A stretch of 64,000 bases of DNA from Symsagittifera roscoffensis (taxonomy: Eukaryota; Xenacoelomorpha; Acoela; Convolutidae), in contig NC_087062.1 of assembly GCF_963678635.1 (NCBI RefSeq), forward strand, positions 93,285,845-93,349,844, written 5' to 3'. Shown piece after piece: positions 46,421 through 60,800 of this stretch. How positions within the stretch are numbered: the first letter of the stretch is position 1; the number at the start of each line of letters is the position of its first letter. Below the pieces are notes generated by a model. That model was given only the letters and a program-made list of their open reading frames with translations, searched no databases and was not told where the DNA came from. Made by a program: the position numbers and the translations under genes.

Positions 46421-49020
46421 CAAAATCATAATTTAAATGAGAAATTTTTGTGCCCAATTAAGATATCGGCTCCAATCGGATCACCTTCATTTGGCCTATA
46501 TTGATCTGAAAATCATTCAACCCCCTTCCATAAACTTCTGCGAACGCTATTGAAGAAAGCGAAAAAAACTATGATCAACATTACCTGTGCTTTAACAATA
46601 ATACTCTCGTTAAACGGTAAGATTGCATTGAGGAAGTTTTAATCGTGTCCTAAAGAAAATTTTTCTTTATTTTTTTTGCTCTCCCTTAGTTACGCTTCCA
46701 CAATTATACTTTGTTCTGTAAATGCATTTGACTCAAGTTGGGGGAGACTTAATTTAGTTTTCTGTTATTTTAGCCACAAGTTCATTTTGTCTATGGTGTT
46801 TTTTTTTGTTCTGGGTGAAGCTCGATTGATTGAAAGTACTCTGAAATGACAAGCCCAACTGAGTACTTTTAGTATTCGCACTTCTGGGGAAAGAAAGACT
46901 TTTAATGTAATTTCGAGAAAAAAAAACTAAAACAAAAAAGCCAATGTTTAATATGTTTTTGTTGAGTTGATCATCAAGTAAGTGCCTTTGAACTACAAAA
47001 GGGGGAATTTTTCTGTTTCCTAAATTGAATCGAGTAAAAATTGGGAGAACGGAAAGTAATTTTGCCAATTTACCAAATGAGAATAGTCAATTTTGAAACT
47101 AACTTTAAGCACTTTGCTTGTTCTCTTCTTGTTTAATGTCCATTACTTTTTCACTTCGCTCAAATATAACTTAGATTTGAGTTGTCATCAGCAAATCCAT
47201 TTATTTTAATTTGACACTTAAAAAAACACTTTGCTATCTTTCCCTTTTTCAAGAAAACATTATTTTATCAGGAAAAAAAATCAACCAAAAACTTCTTAAG
47301 GGAAAAATCTAAATTGCTAACAGTTCGTTAATTTGACAATTTAAAAAATCAAACCACACCTGAAAAAGTTTCAACAAAAGGTTTGTCTTTCATTGATTTA
47401 TTTTATGAGTTTTCTGCAGAAATAATTAATTTATAAGCACGCTCAAGTGCACTTTTCTGTAAAGTATTCATTTTCAACTTTTATCCGACTTGCTTGAAGA
47501 GCAGCGCTCTCTAACTCCTGCCGAGAAACAATAAATTTGCTAAATTTTTCATCAAGGTGCGCCAAAAGGCAATAAAAAGAGGCTGATCCGAATCTAATTT
47601 AACTTTCTTTACAACAACTTGAGCATATCATTTGAAAACTTATTGAATTCACCTGCGCGAAGGGCACTTCTGAAGAACAACAAGCGAAAACACAAAGTAT
47701 TCAATATCAAGACGTAAAGTGATTTTTAATCCCCTTCAACAAAGAAACGCGCAACCAGATTGAAAAAAAAAGAGAACAACAAAAAGCCATCCATTTAAGT
47801 CCCATTCGTCGGCGGGCGGGGGCTAGTATTTAAAAGTTGAAGTGCTATCCTATCGCCCAGTTAAGGGTACATTAAATCCACCCCTTAAGTTATCGACTAC
47901 TTTTGTCAGAAGCATTAGTGTGGTGTTGTCAACTGCATGCTCCACTAAAGTGCCACCTTTTCCTGAAAACTTTTCCTATCACGCTTTGATTAATTTACTC
48001 AGCTCAAGTTGGCTTGTCTTAAATCGTCTTTGAATTCTAGTCCACAAATGACGAATAGCTCATTTTTTTCCAATTTAAATTCTTGTTAATTTTTTCTCAA
48101 TTACAAAAACTGTTGAATTACAAAAAGTATTCCGGTTCTTTCAGTTTTCTCTGCTTTATCAGAAATTTGATAAACGTATTTCATTTAGCAACAATGAAAA
48201 AAGATGATTTTTTTGTTTTGTTGAAATAATTATTAAAGTTTGTCCTAACTTTACGCCATATTGTATCAAACAAAAGTTTATTGACGGAGCAAACTAAAAA
48301 AGGAAGCAAGAATGGAACGTGATCTTATAGAGATGGGAACTTTGATTTAAACTCGGACTTAAACCAAATTCTTTAAAGGAAACTTGAAAAGGCAATTTAG
48401 GAGTTGAGCCAAATCACTCACGTATCATATGGCATCGCTGTTTACTGTCCTGATTTTTAATAAAACTTTCCAACTTTTTAATATAATGGCCACAAGCAAA
48501 GTTTAACTTAATTTTGTTTACATATTAAATTTTTGTTTTAGTTTGGCCAACGAATTCAAAGTTGGCTCATAGTATTCAAGCAATTTTATTAATTTTGATA
48601 TTTATAAACTTTTTACATCCTTAGAAAACAAATGTTCAGTTTTGAAAATATGTGCACAACATATTTTTTAAAACTTTCAGTCATATCATAATTCTCTCTG
48701 AGCTTGAAGTTTTTTCTTAACTGTTAAAAGTTTCGGCAAACACAAAACTAAGCCATTTTATCATACATTCTTTCTGACTACATTTCAACTTATGCGAATC
48801 ATTTTGTCGTCATTATAACTAACTTTTACCAACTTGCTTCTCTTTTCAATTTGATTTTTGTTAGTTAAACTGTTTTATCAAGTTTTATAAAGTCAGCTTC
48901 GTTTCAAACTTTCAAAAGTTATGTTATCTGTCTAGTTTTGCTGAATTTGAATTCGACGCTAACCATTTATAGTTTAAAAACTATACATTAGAAAGTTTTC
49001 GTTGTTCAATTTTTTGAGCA

Positions 49021-49048
49021 TACATTTTTCTTGATTTACCAGGTAAGT
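49021..49048 (+). promoter_or_regulatory. Recursive-splice-like site
   Basis: TACATTTTTCTTGATTTACC, then AG|GTAAGT with the junction at 49042/49043. This is a pyrimidine-rich acceptor fused directly to a consensus donor, the form of a zero-length (ratchet) exon. It would matter only if a long Myt1 5' intron spans it. Confidence 0.25.
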
Positions 49049-51526
49049 TCGCTTTAGAAATAATAGAGTAATTTTTGTTAAATCTTTTCCATAAAAGTTC
49101 AATTTGCAAAGTCAGGGATTTGAGAAGTATTAAAAAAGGCAGGTGGGAATTATAAAACTTGAAACGTAAACAACAATAAAAGTAATTTCAGGCGACTACA
49201 GACGACATTTACTATTGTTTGTTCCTATCTGGATTCTTGCGTATGCTGAAAAAAGTGTTTAGTTTTTTTTTCTGAATTTCAATTGAAAAGAAAATAGTTT
49301 TATTGCCTTGAATGAGGTATGATGCTTTTATTCGTTTATTGTTTTTCTCTCTTAACGAATTGAAAAATCACGAGCGTTGAAAAAGCTGAGACTGGGAACA
49401 AAGTATTGGTTTAATTTGCATCTGCCAGAAATAACTCAAGCGACAGGGAAAAGCTTCTTCGACTGGCGCTGATTTCTTTTTTTTGTTCTTTTTTCTCCTT
49501 CCCTGTTTTTTTTTCTCAACTTTACCTCGAATCCCTAGTCCGTCTCCCCCGCTGCTGATAAATCTAAATTTATGGATGTACTGTTCTGCTTTTATGGGGA
49601 CTGTACCGCGGATGAAACTTTTTGGACTCATTGGTCATTAGTAGTAGTATGATGTTATGTCAGGCTCAGAAGTTGATGTTCATGTGTGTGTTGATTGTGC
49701 TGCAGGTGTTTTGAAATGTGATTAATTGATAAAGACACAATAAGTTACTTTTTGTAAAGATCAGTCAAGTAGAGAAACTTCCTTGATGCTGAACAAAAAC
49801 TCTTTTATGGGTCAAAGTATTTTATTGCGCCAAGCAGTTGGTTTTTACCTTTCTCTCTTTCGCTCTCTTTTCTTTTCATATTTTTTTCACTTTTCTGTTC
49901 GCCATTTTTCAATTTTTCATCCATCTTTAATCCAGTTTTGTCTATCGATCCCGATTGTAAACAAAGAAGCAACAAAACAATTACTAAACCATCAATTTTG
50001 CCAGCGAAACAGCCAAACTGAAACACTTGAATCAGTTTGTGGTATAAATCTGCGAAAAGTAGAAATCAACCGTCAGGTAAGTTACCAATTTTTCTTAAAC
50101 TTTCTTCTCAGCTGGCAAAAGAACAAATAGTTTGTTTATATTAGCTTAAAGTTTGCCTCAAATTACAAAAAGCTGCTTAAAATAGTTGAACAAGATCAAA
50201 AAACCCTTCACCATCGAAAAAATAGTTTACCGACTCTGTTAATGAGTGAATTGGTTTGATTTGTTTTTTCAAACATTTGTTGTAAGCGGACCGGATAATT
50301 TAGTGGAGGTCAATTGTGGCTGAAAACAACATCAAAAGTTGTTTTTATTGCAGTCTGATTTTTGTTAAGTTTGCATTTTTTGAGTTTTGAAGTGGCAACT
50401 TTTGCTATCCTAAGGCGAAAGGGGTGAAAAAGGGGACACTGCTCAGAAAGTATTTCCACCTTTGACACTTTCTACAGTTGTGACAGGCATACTTGTACAA
50501 TTGATAGTGTGGATAATTGCAAGCAAGTCCGATTTGAATTGAATTGAAGTAAGTTTGAAAAAAGAACAGGATGGCACTTTCAAAGCTTCGAGAGGAACAC
50601 AACAAAAGTCATCCCGGCCCAACTTGCAAAACAAAAACGAGCCTTGAAAACTGAGTGTAGTAGACATAAAAACAGTTTCCGCTTTCCGAAATTGACTTTC
50701 TCAACTTTCCTTGCTTTTTGTTTCTTCTTTCTTTTATTTTACTTTTAATACAATTTCCCAGCTAATCACGAAATTCCCTCAATCGTTAAAACACGGGACA
50801 ATTTTGCCTAGTTTGACAACAGCAACAATGATGAAATAAATCAAAACCGAAAAAATTCTATTCAATTTGTTCCAATTTTCTATTTTTTTTTTTCATTTTT
50901 CTCATGAGATCCAATGAAGTATTGAGATTACTTTAGCAAAAGGCGATTTCCTACTTTTCAATTTAGCACAATTGTTGATACCAAACAACTGTTTATTCTC
51001 CTTACAGAAGAGGTATTTTTGCTCCTTTCTTATGAATTAAAAACTGAATGAAACAATTGGCGAAGATAGCGGAAAGTGACCGAGGAAAGTAGAAAGAGAA
51101 AAGAAGACTTTTTCAGATTTATTTTCACTTTTTTCTCATTTTCTTTTATTCTATGCTGTTGTGCCAACGAATCATTCTATTCGACTCATTGATTAGAAAG
51201 TATTTCAAACATCCAATTGCTTCCTTATTCCAATCCCTCAGCGCTTTTTTGGCCCCTAATTAGAGCCCAATTTTAATTGGGAACGAACGAAAAGAACCGA
51301 CCACGTTTTCTTTTTAAAATCTTCATTTGCTACTCTAACACACTGCATTGAACCTACTACATTGATTTCCAAAAAGTCAATACTTAATTATTAAAAAAGA
51401 TATAATTTTCAGAGCGACCCCAAAATTGCATTCTGTTGATAAACTAATTTGAAATCTAAAAAACATCAGCCTCAATCTTATTTGTATTTTCACTTTTAAA
51501 TAGTCAGCTTTTTAAATTGTACTTCA

Positions 51527-51837
51527 GAATCATGTCCACTGACTTTGATGAATTTATGGAGCAAATCGAATCTTCAGAGAGTATCTTGGAATCATTCCAG
51601 CCCAAAGCATCCACGGAAAAAGAGGCTAAAATGTCGCCGACCATCGAAAACTCCAAACCAATCGAAAAAGAGCCAGGATGTGAAAAGAGAAATACAGACC
51701 CGATTTCGAAACTAGAATGCAAAAGTGACTCTGCGGATTTGAGTGAGATTGAACTGTTGAAACAGTGTGCTAATTTCCTGCCAATCATTCCACCGAGCTC
51801 GCTGATAGGCACAGAAGCACTATCTCCCTTGAAAGAG
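51527..51837 (+). CDS. Myt1: Myt1 exon with start codon (residues 1-102)
   Basis: Acceptor TTGTACTTCAG ends at 51526; ATG is at 51532 after only 5 exonic bases (AGAATC read across the junction context), so a 5' untranslated exon or a trans-spliced leader must precede it. The exon encodes an acidic, Ser/Glu-rich N-terminus starting [11 protein letters not shown] and ending LSPLKE, with donor GTAAGG in phase 0. The equivalent region of vertebrate family members is also acidic and poorly conserved. Confidence 0.85.
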
Positions 51838-54800
51838 GTAAGGGTGATTTGACTGCTATCAACGCAAGAATAGCCGGTTCTCGTATATGTAGTAAAAAAA
51901 TGTTTCGACCACAGTTATTACGCAAAAACGGAAAAAATCATTTTTCAAATCTTCTTTTCGATTTTTTTCTACGCTGAGAAAACTTTCGGAATTTTTTATT
52001 GATTATAAAATAACTGAAATGGCTTTAATATATATGATTCGACACTAGCAGATTTCTAACCCTCTGTTGCTATTTTAAGGCCTCCATTTTTCTGAAGGCG
52101 TCTTTGGCGCCTATATATACCAATTTGAAGGGGGGGACGAGCGCTGAAAAGTTGCATTTGTTGGTGAAAAATGTCCAAAACGTGCCAAAAAAGGCCTTTT
52201 TAGCCTGCTTTTTTACAGGGTATTTTACTGCTTTGGGAGAGCTCGGAAAACCAATTTGGTCGACTTGAGAAAAAGCTCGTCAATATGCTCGACAAAATCT
52301 TAGATTCGACATTCCGACACTGTCACTTGACCCTATCAGACATATTTAATGTAAATGAGTATGTGTGCGAAGGAAAATGAAAACCCAAATACCAAGTTCC
52401 TCCCCATTTCGTGATTAGAGTCAAAATTAAAACCATGTTTATGGTTATTAAGAATACAGTTTCAAGTAGAATACATTTAAAGATAACAGTACATATTATG
52501 AGATTATCAAATTATTTCAGCTTTCACCGAGTGAAAAAACTGCGATTGATCCCGATCTTCAGAAAAGTTCCCCTGCAATCACGAAAACATCGCAGTTATC
52601 AACAAGTCCGTACATTTCTGCCTCAAATGGAAACAATTTGGCAGCTACTGCTATGCAGTATCTATCATCCCTCTATTCTAACAGTGCCATCGCAACTTCA
52701 TTCGCAAACACGAACGGATTTATGTCGACCATAAATGCTTCGTCAAAACCCGAGGACTCGGCGCTTGCTCTGCAGCTTCTCGTCGGGAACGCCGGACGAA
52801 ATTTGAGCAATTCTAGCAACACAAGTGCATCAAAGACATCTAACGAAGACCTCAACTCAAACTTGAGCAAATTGGCTGCACGTATTAGACAAAACTCGTT
52901 CACAAACACGTCCCAAAAAGAGCTGCAAAATAGAGTAGGGCTTCAAACGAGTGACGAGGGTTCCAATAGTATGAGCATCAATGCAAACGCAGTGTCAGCA
53001 ATGTTGCGAGCTCTAGCTGCAACGCCGGGCGTCGCTGATCTTTCGGGTCTGGGCCTCGGTGGAACAGGAGTGAATGGGGGCCACACTAGTATGAGCGCAG
53101 CAACACAGGCGGCGGCGGAAGCTGCCATGTTGCAGTTAACATATGCTTCCAGTCTGCAAAACCAACTAAACATTAGTCACGCAAACAACATGCAATCAAA
53201 AGTAGGTTTTCAACAACTAATTAGTGATAACTGACTTTTTTTTACAGAATTAAAAGAAATGGATAAAGTCAGAGCGGTGCTTTACATGGAAAGCGGTATA
53301 AAATTAGAGCATATTGTATTATTGTTTCAATCCTCAAGTTATTTCTGCACTCAAAAACATCGAGGTCTCAAACTTTTCTGTTTTTCTAGCTGAAACATTC
53401 TGTTCTGAAGACCTCCCCGAACATGGACTCTGTATCGGCCACCTCTTTCATGAATTCGAAGTGGGCCACCGATCAGTTTGCTCACATGGCTAGCAACTCT
53501 ACTTCGCCCTCTATCGGAAATAACGTGCACAGACAGAGCCCCCCTACATATTCCAGCCACGATATTGGTAGATTTAACTGTAATCTATTTATGAGCTGAA
53601 AGAAAAATACTTTTTACCACGAAACAAAAAATAAAAGCTTCTAATTTCTCATTTCAAAAATCTCAAACCTTAATGCCTCATAATATTAAAAAGCTCTCAT
53701 CAACATTAGGTATTTTTTTTGCGTTCCAGAGCTGGCCAAAGAGAGCAAATGTCCGGCTCCAAACTGCGATGGAACTGGACACATCACAGGACTGTATTCG
53801 CACCACAGAAGGTTAGCAAACAAACTTAAACTAGCTTTTGAAATATTTCGGTGAGTACTATTTTTGCAAACCACCGCCCATCTGAGAAGTTAAAGAAACC
53901 TTGACTCAAGTTGAGTTTTTTAACAAAGGTTGAGGCGATTGCAAGAAGCTACCCACGCAGTTGAGAGAGAGCTTATCAGAAATGAATTTTGACTGGTTCC
54001 AAAGTTTTTTCGACGTGAGTTTTGATATTCATCATGAAGTTGGCTTTGATTTCTTTTTCAAACCCAAAAAAATCACTTCGGAGTTTTTGTTCGGATCATT
54101 GTATCTCGTAGTCAGAAGGCTATATGACTTGGTTTATGAGGAATCCGAAACAAAAAAACTCTTAAAGCGTCTAGTGTAGTAGCATATAAAGACCCTTCAA
54201 GTGATCAAAAGTTCCTGCAGTGTCCATATTCTTTTTGATTGCAACTGCTGTAGTCACAATAACTTGCCACCGAACTTTTGGCAAATAAAGTCTTCGTATT
54301 GTTTTGGGAGAGCTCAAAAATTATGTTTAATTAAAATGAAAAACGTCAACAAATTTTTGAATTCCTTTTTAAAATTTCCCCTCGAGAAAATTTTGATCCG
54401 CTCCTGATTAAAACCAAAATGCTTTATGAAGTTCATCTTAAACGTTGTTTCTCATCTGAAGTAGTAAATTCTTGCTTAATTCAATTTTTGTGACTTTGAT
54501 GTTTCCAAGTTAGATACCTTGAAAGGAAACGCTTCGACGGACAATTTGCATAAAAACTTCAAAAGGTCCACCTAGCAACTTTTATGCTTTCGTGGCTCTG
54601 AAACTTAAGTCTTTTAGTGTAATTGGACTTGTTTTTCAATTATGCAAATTGAAATTAGATTTGAGGAAAGAAAAATTAGTCAAAGTACGCGTCACGCAGA
54701 GCGCAGCGCTAAGTAACAACTTTTTGAGGTCATCACTTTTTAAAATTCCATCCATGCACGAACTTTTTTCTTTCAACTACTTTTTAAAAATCTTGCTTTT

Positions 54801-57800
54801 TCTTATTGAAAGGTACTATAGATTGGCTAATACGTGGGATGGGGTACATTTGACGGGACAGTAATGCACGCTGTTATGTAAATATCCTTTGCAGTTCTTT
54901 CTTTCTTTTTTCCACTCGTGGTCTTATTTCGGAGTTTAATCTTAAGTTGACTTTAACCTTTGTTCTCGTTTGAAGCCAAATTGGTCTCAAGCCCAAAATT
55001 CAGCTGGAGTTTCCTCCCCTTCCTCCCCCCTCCCCTCCCCTAGACTACACCCCTAATGGAGCTAACTTCATAGTACACTCTAACTCTTTCTCAATCAGTC
55101 ACCTTGTATCAGCTATACAGTAGTCTATTCTCACCTAAATACCTTGCCAAGCTAGGATTGGTAATGTTAGAAGGAACTAACTAATACGCCAGTAAATGCA
55201 GTTAAAGTTGCAGAGTTAAGTCACTTTTATTTCAACTCAAGGAAGTAAAGTTAGTTGAAAGAGTTGAGAGAGAGCGGAGCTAATCTGCAATAGCACAAGC
55301 AGCACAAAGTTATTCGGCTGTGGAAAAAAGAGTAAGTTAATTGTTAATTCAACATTGTTTTTGGTTCCATTTCACATTCAGTTTCTCCCATATTTTTTAG
55401 TTTCCCAATTTTTATCGCCAACTTACTCCCTTTTAATTAAGCCAACCACAATTGTACATTGTATTAGCAACAATCGAAAGTTAGATTGAATTTTAGAGTT
55501 TTATCAAATCAACTATTTAAAAAATGTCTGCGTCATATTAACCTAGCACTAGTCACAGGAGGACTTGAAGTTGCTTCTAGCTAAGCTAAAAATCTAATAA
55601 AACTTTGCAGCGAATTTTGCTTGCATTTAAATATGATGTTATTTCAATCCCGTTTTAAATCAACTCTGCTCAAAATGCAAGACAGTTAATGCATAAGCGT
55701 ACAACTTTATTATTTTTATTGCAATACTTTTTTTTGACAAAAAGTTGGCTCTTTTTGAGCAAAGTAAATAAACATCATTTGTTTTGAATAGTTTCTATGT
55801 TTTGCCAGCCGCACTTGTTTTCCAACTTTTTCATACAATTTTGTTTCTGTTTTGCCGCAAAAAAGAACAAAAATTCAAAAAACAAATTTAGTTGCTGAAT
55901 TATGCATCATTTGTGAAACTACATATAGAGTAAGTTGCTTATTTTCGTTCTAATCCTATTGCTTAGAAACAGACAAAAATCAGTTTTTTTTCAGAAGTAT
56001 TTTGTGAATTAAAAACAAGACATTTCTTAGCTTAAGTCTTCGTCAAAGTTCGCATTAAAACTTAAAAATTGCCAACAAGGAAATCGGCTTAAGTCGAGCG
56101 ATGCAGCAGTGAATTGTTAAAACTATTGCAGAGCTGATTTTTTCTTTTCTTTTTCATTGTACTTTGTATTGCACTCTGTAATCCGTAGAAATGGAAAAGT
56201 TAGGCTACTGGTAAAATTAGTTGTAAAAAGCTAGAATCTTCCCCAGTCAGTGAAGAGAGAAGGAAAAAAGAAAAACCCAAATCTGAGAGCAGAATTGCTC
56301 AAAGTGGAAAAAGTAGGAAACGTGACTTCATTTTACCAATTTTCACTACTTTTAGACCTGCCCCTGACAATTTAATCACTTGCAAATTCGCCCTTCTAAA
56401 ATCTGTTCACTTGAGCGCAAATTTTACTCAACCATTACTTTCTCTCAAAAATTTTCCCATCTAAGTTGAGACTTTTATAAATTTATAATCTTTGAGTATT
56501 TATTTTTTTTCCATAATTTAGACTTTTTTACCTCAATTATTCTCCTCCTACTGAGCTCACTGCAGGTAGATAGCGCATTTAAAACTTTCGTTTCTGGGCA
56601 AATTTTTTAAAACCCACAAAGTAGATAAAACTGAAAAACAGGAAAAAAAACAGCAGCAAGATTGAACAAGAATTGTAAATCCATACGTATATATTGCGTC
56701 AGAGATAGAATTTAGCACGAAAAAAAAACTAATCATTAGTTACCGCAAATTTGAAACAAAATCTCCAGAAGTCTCATTTTCCGCATATTTCCTTCAGCTT
56801 AGCTTAAGAGAATCAACTACTTAAACAGTATTTCGTATACTTTGACTACATTTGTTTTAAGAGAGAGTATTTTTCTTTTATTTGTTTTTTCCAAGTTGAA
56901 ATTCCATACTAGAATTGAATGAAACTAAGGAACTATAAATCGACTATACTTATAATTTACTTTGTTTCTCTTCTTTGCTTCTTGTGGTAGTTGTTCCTAG
57001 TTCAGTTCTGAAAAGCAGCAGCTATGGCTTCGTTTCGTTTCATCCCCACACAATAAGTATTCGCCCCTTGGTTCCCCTATTCTGTTTTCCTCATTTCTCA
57101 ATTTTCCTCTTCCGCTCTACTCGAAGTTCAATAGTTTCGTATAAATAAAAATCCATTATTATCATCATCCTCATCAAAACTCAGTACAGTTGTTGTTTCT
57201 TCCCATTTCATTTCCTCTCTTGTTCAAAAATAACTCAAACTAAGTATTAATTTTCCTGTAGCAGTTTCACTGTTTGAAAAGTTTCACATCCGCACAACTA
57301 TTTCTTATTCAACCAAGTTCGCAATGTTAGATGAGCCGAAAGCAAACAAAAAACGGTAATTTTTAACTTTCACTTCAGGCTGGGCTAATTTTTAAGTCTC
57401 TGGTGGTGCCAGAAGGAAGGAATGCAAGAAAATAATACTAGCCAATCATGATTCAGTACTCTAAAACGCGAATTAAGCTGATAAATCGGTCAGTTTAATT
57501 GATCAATTGGAACCTTCAGACTGTCGACCATGATAATACCCCCCCCCCCCCGCTTGTTTTCATTTGCGAAATTGAGTTTCAACTTGACTTAATTTTATAA
57601 AACTGAAACTTAAAAGCGAAGTGCTGCTGGATTGCAAAAAAAAGTAGACACTCTAAAGCGCTTCAAGTAAAGCGCTTCAAGTAATCATAATAATTTGTTC
57701 GTTTCTGTGATTGCATCGCAGTGGATCTATCTAAAGGCAATTTAGCGTGTACTATGACAATATTCAGTTTATATTGTTACCTAATAAATCAAGTTAAATT

Positions 57801-60800
57801 AGAAAAAAAACCAAAACCACTAAACACGTCTTGTGTTGTTTCAGTTTGTCTGGATGCCCACGAAAGGACAAAATGACTCCTGAATGTAAGTAAAAAATGT
57901 TTGTGATTCAATGGTTATCACTCGGCATCAGAAGCGTACCGAGAGGGGCATTTCTTCTCAATTTTGGTCGCCACATTGTTTCCAAGGGCCCCATTTGGTC
58001 CTATTTCACGCCACCCATTTCGAGCTGACCACCGCAAAATAAAAATTTAAGGCGCCAAACTACAAAAATTTTAATCGGTAGCGGATTTAGGCGGCGGGGG
58101 GGGGGGGCGGATGCCCCCTTTCCCTCAGGGATTCGATCGATCACCTGCCGACCCAAAGGCCCCCGCTTTGGACTATTTTGAGATATCCATTTTTGGCTGA
58201 CTGACCTTAAAATTTTTCTAAAGGCGCCTTTGGTGTCAAAAAACACTAATATTGAGCGGGGGCGCGCGCCAAAAAAAAACCCGATTTTTTGTTCAAAACG
58301 CCTTTTTTGGACTTTTTTCAAAAACTTTTTTTTCAAAAGTAGAGAGAACTCAGAAAATCAATTTGGTCGACCAAAAAAAAAGGTCGACAAAATTTTCAAA
58401 AACCCCAAGGTATTAATTTTGGGGTTGACCTACAAAAATGGTCGTTTAAAAAAACTGCTCAGCCCGTCAAACAATTCTACACGCGCCACTGCTGGGCATG
58501 CATGACTACTTCTATCTAACCTACCCAAATGTTTCTTGGTAACCAAAATTTAACGCTAGGAGCTAGGAAATCCAAGATCCGTCCCTGTTTTACGCTTCAA
58601 CTTGTAATTCTAAGAAAACAACTCTTCGACTCTTCGATTTAGTTTCATGTTGTTTGATCGTAGAGAAATAGTTATTGAAATCATGTACACCAGACTAATG
58701 CCTAAAAGTTCCTTTGTTGATGCTTTTTCGTTCGTGGAATCCGAATTGTGAAACATTTTTTGACAGAAAATGTTTGAATGGAATATTTGGAGCTTTTGTG
58801 AAATATTCGCAACTGGTATCTTTCTATTCCCATCCTACCAACATTCCATTCATAATAGAGTACACATTTCAATGAACCTGTTTTCTTCTTAGTTGTATTT
58901 AGGTACAGTTGGTTGAAGTCGCGATTTTAAAAAGTTAATAACATCCGCTTTGCAAAACTATTAAGAAAAGTAATACCAGAACAGTGAACAAAAACTATTT
59001 TCGAGTGTAGGGGGAGCAATTTTGGGATACCATATTTAGCGATTGTTCCCTTCACTTCATATGGAATAGTTCCTATTATCAAATAAAAGGTAATACTTTG
59101 TTTTAATTTCACTTTTGTTTCGCGTTTAGTGCTCGGACTATTAAAAAGTATTTTCCTTTATTTTCATACTTGGAAGAAAAGAGAGTTGAATGAAACAGAA
59201 AAGATGAGAGGGAACAAATTTTGCTTTCATTTTGCGCAACTCTTTCCTGTTCTGACCAATTTACTTTTTCCCATTATTCTTGAGCAGTTCGCTACTTTTA
59301 ATCAGTTTGAATGTTAACTAAGTAGGTTTCTCTGCTCCTTTCAAGTTAAGTTTTCATTAGTTGCCCAAATTATAATAACAAACTTCAAAACAGCCTTTAT
59401 GTTTCTGTTTTGATGCAAAATAAAAGTATCTTCACGCACTAACAGATCAAAAATTTCAGCATTTCATCAACATACAACTGTTTTTTTTTCGGCGCAAGTA
59501 TTGATTTTTCACAAAAAAAATCTATTTTAACATGAAGATGCAATAAGCTCTTCGCATATAAGTATTTGTGAAAATATGATTAATCGTAAAGTGATCTTTT
59601 ATGTTAAGTGTTGGCTCTTCACAAGACGCAGGTCAAATGCCCAACTCCAGGGTGTCAGGGTAAAGGTCATATCAACGCCAACTGGACATCACACAGAAGG
59701 TGAGTCACCTCGAGGGTCAATCAGATATCCAAAAGCATAAACAGAATGATCAAAAACAAAAATTCATTAGATAAAACCAGTCAAAAACCCGACAAACAAA
59801 GTAAAGAAGTTACTAGCTTCATAAGTATCAAGAAGAAATTGTTTCAATCTATTACAGTTTGTCTGGATGTCCGCTGGCAGCAGCTCAGAAACTGGCCAAA
59901 AATGCCATGTACATTCCAGAGGAAAAACGATTGGCTCTAATCCAGGAGAAAGTTTCCAAGTAGGTCCTTCAACGCTTTCCGATTCTTCTTTTAATAAAAC
60001 TTGGGCCGTACCCTTCAATCTAAACATGAATGCCTCGTAATTTCAGGTCTCCTGACGTCGGCAAGGAGTTAGAAAGGATCGCAAACAATGCGGCCACTAA
60101 CTTCAAATCAGAGTCACAAAACGTGCCAATCAAGCCAAAGATTGGAACTCAATCGCCCTCAAACGGCCAAGTCAACAAAATTCAGCTGAATCTGGACATA
60201 ACCACAACTGACGATATTATCAATGACGTCATGAAGATGAGTTCAGAAAACTGTAAAAAGAGTGCTGAAGTTTTGAGTGTGTCAAATGTCCACGAGAACT
60301 CATCGCCCAAGATCAAAACTTCTGGAAATTCCGGTCAAACTTCCCCGTCCCAAAAAGTGTTTTTTAATCCAGCACCTCAAGTTGTCAAATCTTTGCAGAG
60401 TACTTCAAATGAAAACTCAATCAATCCCATCTCTGGACTCAAAAATATTCTTGAAATAAAACAGGAGCCAATCATCAGTCATTTGAGCGAACCAGCAGTC
60501 CAAGAAACGAGGAATACTGACTATGATACGCAGGAAGAGGAGGGAGCGGAATCATGGTAGGTTCTTATTTTTCTTGCTAACAAACATACAAACATACAGA
60601 GAAATTTGAAGAGCAGAATTTGTTCACATGACCACGATAAATTGTGCTTTTTGTTGGTCTTTTAAGGGGGAGAGGACTGAAAAAAACTATGGAACTCAAA
60701 CTCGTTCATTTTGGATTCTTTTATATTCGAAAATTTCTTCAGGGCTAATGAATTGGTGCGCGTATAGTATCCTAGATGCTGTGGATTTTGCTTGAAACAA

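Larger units (their letters stand above)
45380..51526. other. Region upstream of the Myt1 coding start
   Basis: No coding sequence I can support. It probably contains the promoter and untranslated exon(s) or intron 1, because the first coding exon starts at an acceptor. Candidate donors include CAG|GTAAGT at 50076/50077. AAGTT/AACTT pentamers are dense at 48.4-49.1 kb. Short frames at 49783-50130 and 50405-50667 look random. Confidence 0.5.

Noticed and set aside
49783-50130. A 115-codon plus-strand frame upstream of Myt1
   Set aside because: Poly-Phe/Ser peptide from a T/C-rich tract. It contains a good donor (50077) inside it, so at most it is an untranslated exon.
52411-52734. A plus-strand frame overlapping Myt1 exon 2
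   Set aside because: It is in another frame and starts inside intron 1. The phase-0 frame from 52521 is the real one.
53202-53234. Extension of exon 2 by ten codons to a stop
   Set aside because: The consensus donor GTAGGT at 53202 and the in-phase exon 3 make splicing the better reading.
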